A stretch of DNA of 64,000 bases from Thuidium tamariscinum (Eukaryota; Streptophyta; Bryopsida; Hypnales; Thuidiaceae): assembly GCA_947034885.2 (NCBI GenBank), contig OX344753.2, positions 4,712,001 to 4,776,000 on the forward strand, written 5' to 3'. The translations under genes were made by a program, and so were the position numbers. The notes beneath the pieces are model-generated. The model was not told the DNA's origin. It worked only from the letters and a program-made list of their open reading frames with translations, and did no database searches. Of the stretch, positions 60,054 through 64,000 are shown piece after piece. Positions within the stretch are counted from its first letter, which is position 1; the number at the start of each line of letters is the position of its first letter.

Positions 60054-62608
60054 TAGTCACTGAAGAGTAGCTGTGCATTGTAGCACACATGAATGGGTGT
60101 CGGAGCTTGTGATTCCTGCTTCGCAACTTGCCAGTTTATTACCATATTCGGTTTATGCGATTCTTCTTGCTTCAAAGTAATAGCTTCCTTATAGGGTTTT
60201 GGAGCGTGATTCTGAAATCGCCTTCTTCTGCAGAACAGCTCTTCACCCCCTATGAAGCGGGATTTTTTCACTCGATAACATGAAAAATTTGAACCTGGTA
60301 TTTTACATGCAGGGATGCACATTACCAACGAGACCTGTATAGGGATGGTTTTGTGAGTTACAGGTGGAGAGTAGCCTTCGTAATACCTCCCTGAATCTGT
60401 ATCCTGACAAATTCTATCCGGATACCAATTTGCTCATCTGCCTTTATTCAAGGCAGTTTTTGGTAGCCTCCTCCAGTACTTTTATACTTGTAGGGTGAAA
60501 TAGCAACCCATCGCGGGGAATGCTTGCAGTCCACTTTGACTCTTCAAGAATATGAGTGACAGTTGTGTCATTATACATACAAGAAGTACTGAAAACGGCA
60601 GTTGTGTCGGGAAACAAGCACAATGCAATTATGGAAAGTATGCAACATCCACAAAGCTCGCACTGTAATGATTTCAATGTGCTGATAGAATAAAAAGGAA
60701 AAAAAAGGAGAAAACAAGATCAAGCATTATTCATTTACCTCTAGGGATGGCAATGGTCTTCTATTCACCCCCGATGGAGAAAAAGCTCGCTATACGATAG
60801 ATAGAGGGAGCTTTGGAGCACCTAAGGTAGAGGTACCTATAAAGGATAACAGCTGAAGTATTTCAGCTTGTAGAATATGGGGGATTCAATGTGAAGTTGA
60901 GCTCAATGTTTGCAAACATAAGGATGAGGAAGAATGCAAAAAATAAGAATTTTTTTTCCTCAAAAATGAGTAATTTATTCAATATAAGTGTAAATTTTTC
61001 ATTTGGACCCATTTTGGTTTCATAAATTCACCTACTACAATTAACTTTGGCACTTTTTCTTATGCAAGGAAGGAAGAGAGATGAATGGACAAGAAGGTAC
61101 AAACATGGGAACTTTTTCAATGAATAGTGCATCTCAGTATTGTCCACAATAGATTAGCCTGCAAAGCCATTACAAGGAGGTTGTCCAAAATAGGTACTTC
61201 TACCATACTTTGCCACTAAATTTGGTGAACTAAGACAATCTCTAGAATTCCTCTTTGGAATTGTTGAATTCTAGAGCAAGTTCTCTCTATTCTTGTTGGC
61301 CCTACTTCCTCATCTAGACTAACAATTTCTTTAATTTCTTGATTTAGTTTCCAAAGATAAAAATGGTGTTTCCTTACATTCTCTAATTTTGATCCATTAG
61401 TGGTTTGATATAAGCATGGTAGTGTATTCTCTATGTTGCATTGTAAAAATGAATGATTTTCATGACTTCTTAGGTTTGAGATGAAAAGTCCTATGGAATG
61501 GAATGATTCAAAATTCCAAACAAATGTTTTCTTGGGACCAATTATACTTCTAAAGGTGGAATTTTCCTTCTACAATTTTCTCTTACAAGTCTCAATGTAA
61601 GGAAAGTTAGGAAACTAAATGCATTTAGGTCAATTTATGATTCAAAATAGGCTTAGTGTATTGTAGAATGTAGATTATGGCTATTGGCATTTGGCATTTA
61701 AGGAAGCACTTCAATCTTTAGAGATGACCTAGTGGCCCTTATAGACTACTAGAGCATCGTAAAACAAAAACTTTGAATTTGTGACCCTTCTATTCTATAG
61801 AGGGCATCATAGTTGCCTTTAAAAAAACTTGATTCAATTCTTTGCCCACATTTAAGGAATTAGAGCAAACTAAATGTGGAAGGGCTTGTAGGTTGTAGGT
61901 GGTTGAATATCCTTGAATGTAGGCATCAACCCCTACAAAGAAATGTCCCATTCAAGAAGGTAGGTAGATTATTTTTTTGTTATCACCTCTTCATGTGTGA
62001 AATTTGTGTAATGGGTGATTACAAATTTTTCAATCATTGATCCATATTTCATCAACTTTTGAATGGGCATGTACATCAAGCAATCTCCTCATTGTTGGAT
62101 GTTCTAAGAAAAAATAGGAATTCCTTGTTGTTGTCCTTCTCATCTGAACTTGTCTTCTTTTCATAATTCCCTCCACCTCAACGATTGCCCTACACAAAGA
62201 AAAACAAGTTTCCCTACAATCAATAGTGACTCCAATAATAATATTATGAACTTCCTATCTCTCCAAAAATAGAAAGCCATTGAAATTAAAATGATTCCAC
62301 TCCCATGCCTATTCATTTCATTTTAAAAACACAGGATTCGTGACTTCTCTAAGTCAGTGCTACTCTGAAGTCGGATAACGCATGATTGGAGCCATTGGGC
62401 ATTCCGATCTTCTAACTATTCCCAATCCTACCACTCTTTGCGTCGTGCACCCAGTGACCAAAGCCTCCACTAACAAGTCATGTGTAGAAATCAATAGGGA
62501 AATCACAAGCCGTAGGAGCGGTGGAATGTTTATTTTTTCATTGAACATTTTTTCACACAGACAGCGGCTGATTCCTCGGGAAATGGACGGCTAATGCCGT
62601 GTAACTTA
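60054..62608. other. 3' flank of RUS3 and intergenic DNA
   Basis: The first few hundred bases are still moderately G+C-rich and likely hold the rest of the 3' untranslated region. A minus-strand frame at 60444-60677 starts with a hydrophobic stretch (CCILSIIALCLF) but has no recognised homology. From about 60700 the sequence is AT-rich with nothing identified. From about 62340 composition rises again towards the expansin gene. Confidence 0.4.
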
Positions 62609-62878
62609 AGGTAGGTACACCCAAAAGCGCCAGTTTCTCTACTGTGCCTAGTTCCTGTTATTATGTTGTTCAAATTTTTTTAGTCTTGTTGGTGAGTGAA
62701 AGCATGTTCCAACGCACCAAAGAACAGTGGATTTGGATACCGTATGCAAAAGTTATTAACAGTCAAAGTGTGTTTCTGAAAGCGCCATCTACAGTCTGGG
62801 TACATGACTGATTTTGAAAATCTATGCACGTTGTACAGAGCGCTTTAAGGTCAGGAGCCATTTTGGGTGTACCTACCT
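62609..62878. mobile_element. MITE, 270 bp, TA-flanked (Tc1/mariner-like)
   Basis: Perfect 18-bp inverted repeats: AGGTAGGTACACCCAAAA at 62609-62626 and its complement at 62861-62878. TA stands on both sides (62607-62608, 62879-62880), the target duplication expected for Tc1/mariner-type elements. Further weak pairing extends inward (GCGCC, GGCTCC). No coding sequence. Perfect ends suggest a fairly recent insertion, about 730 bp beyond the expansin stop codon. Confidence 0.8.
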
Positions 62879-62880
62879 TA

Positions 62881-63607
62881 CATGAGCAACGTTCGACGTA
62901 GCTTACAAATTGCTCCACAACAGAGGGTTCACTGCAACCGGAGACGGTGGAGAGAGTATTTATGTATACAATCGTGCAGCTGCTTTTACTCCAGTAACAT
63001 TTTCACATACCATGAGCTGATGTTGCTGATGTTGCTGATGCTGTAAGCATTATTGAGCTTATTTAGGTTAACCAATTATTAGTAAGCTTCCCACAAACAA
63101 TTTCTCATCGATCAAATTCGGTCATGACAAGCTTCAGCTGCCACAAGTAATGGCAGGTGCCGGGCACTCAGCCAATGTCAAGTTTTTGAATAATTATACG
63201 TAAGAGATTCACACAAACAGTCAGGAGAGTAGCATATACTTGAATCTGATAACCGTCGAAGTTCGGATTACACCCTGAGCTATATTTCTTCCCGGAAACA
63301 TTCAACAACACATGCTCCACTGGGTACACCAAATCAATACATACTCAAATAATTTGATATCTAACCGAAACCGGACCCCTGCTCTTTCCACATAACCTGC
63401 AACGGTGGAGTCTTATTCACTGACACACGGCAACTTCTCATCTTCCTAGCTAGCAAAACGTATGCGAAGTTGCGGTCGGATGCTCGCACTCCAGAATCAT
63501 GAGAAGGCGTAATTCGATCGCTGGCAACCTGCTCGATATCTATGTTTTGAAATTAAGCCCTAAACTGATTGCAGTGTACTTCCATAATGGATTGGAGACT
63601 TGCAAAA
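62881..63607 (-). other. 3' flank of the expansin gene
   Basis: Probable 3' untranslated region and downstream DNA of the minus-strand expansin. No other gene seen; TGATGTTGCTGATGTTGCTGATG near 63020 is a short tandem repeat. Confidence 0.45.
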
Positions 63608-64000
63608 TCAGTACATCATTTGCACGTTCCTCTCGTAGAGCTGGCCCGCCTGGAAGTTGTCCGGAATGACTTGGTTGGCGGTGACGGAGTGGCCGTTCAG
63701 CATGGCAGTAATCTTGACCGTGTAAGGCCCTTGGAAAGCCTGCCCGGAGTAATTGATGAGCATCCAGTTGGCGCCCCAGTTGTGCTGCGCCGGTTGCAAG
63801 GAGCCCCCGTTCTGGCCGATCTCCACACTCTGAATGTCGCCGGGGCCGCCCACGTACTTGACGGTGAAGGAGAGCCAGTAGTTGCTGGAGCCCGCGTCTA
63901 CTTTGAGCGCAATGTTCTGGTTGGGGTACGAGCAGGGCACTCGCTTGTACTGAATGTCGTACAAGCCGATGTTGCGAAGGGCGCCGTCTTGGCCAGGGTT
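63608..64000 (-). CDS. Expansin, beta-expansin-like, C-terminal part
   Basis: Open from the right edge of the window to TGA at 63608-63610, 130 codons with no stop; the N-terminal part lies beyond the window. The end of the catalytic-like first domain is visible (QDGALRNIGLYDIQYKRVPC), then the carbohydrate-binding expansin C-terminal domain: YWLSFTVKYVGGPGDIQSVE, NWGANWMLINYSGQAFQGPY, TVKITAMLNGHSVTA, VIPDNFQAGQLYE. The ALRN...QYKRVPC bridge, GP before the TV strand and V-I-P near the end favour beta- over alpha-expansin. Expansins are secreted and loosen plant cell walls without hydrolysis, the C-terminal domain holding the protein to polysaccharide. Codon use is G+C-rich compared with the surrounding DNA, as in an expressed gene. 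The signal peptide is out of view. Confidence 0.9.
   Translation of the reverse strand, partial: NPGQDGALRNIGLYDIQYKRVPCSYPNQNIALKVDAGSSNYWLSFTVKYVGGPGDIQSVEIGQNGGSLQPAQHNWGANWMLINYSGQAFQGPYTVKITAMLNGHSVTANQVIPDNFQAGQLYERNVQMMY

Noticed and set aside
60444-60677. 77-codon minus-strand frame with hydrophobic start
   Set aside because: No homology recognised and no neighbouring exons; could be a small secreted protein but nothing supports it.

Overview
This window is nuclear DNA of a land plant. It is AT-rich (about one third G+C by eye) and dominated by transposable elements. Evidence for a plant: an intact RUS3-type (ROOT UVB SENSITIVE, DUF647) gene with short GT-AG introns, the C-terminal half of an expansin (closest to beta-expansins), plant-style Ty3/gypsy elements with long LTRs, and telo-box motifs (AAACCCTA) in a gene leader. 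The lineage cannot be fixed from sequence alone; I lean weakly towards a non-seed plant.

Layout. 1.5-6.4 kb: a decayed intronless gene on the minus strand (about 1,460 codons, one reading frame, seven internal stop codons, no frameshift) for a zinc-finger, transposase-like protein, with a telo-box-rich leader. 6.5-9.2 kb: AT-rich filler with a 50-bp minisatellite and a small palindrome family. 9.3-11.7 kb: a decayed, intron-containing gene with a methyltransferase-like SAM-binding segment (minus strand). 12.8-29.8 kb: a cluster of minus-strand LTR retrotransposon fossils. These are a coiled-coil-encoding element (A), a Ty3/gypsy pol region (B) and a second coiled-coil element (C) with one full LTR and part of the other. 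An hAT-like DNA element with target duplication sits inside A. The cluster carries two short interspersed imperfect palindromes in striking numbers. 30-39.2 kb: a TATA-bearing repeat next to a captured kinesin motor exon, ~315-bp degenerate tandem repeats, a solo LTR with perfect 5-bp target duplication, and a decayed multi-exon gene of unknown family. 40-54 kb: a landscape of non-autonomous DNA elements. It holds two copies of a TTAA-flanked CCCC-ended element, two copies of a ~725-bp TIR element, two CACTA-like elements with a tRNA-like module and long internal foldbacks (one a 344-bp near-perfect hairpin), and several small MITEs. 55-60.1 kb: the RUS3 gene, reconstructed here as 15 exons that keep one frame (443 aa). 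62.6-62.9 kb: a 270-bp TA-flanked MITE. 63.6-64 kb: the expansin 3' part on the minus strand, running off the window.

Only RUS3 and the expansin look like working host genes. The rest is a record of insertion, nesting and decay. The best candidates for something undescribed are the interspersed 11-bp palindrome in the LTR cluster, the transposase-like gene damaged only by stop codons, the foldback elements with a pol III-like module, and the methyltransferase-like gene.
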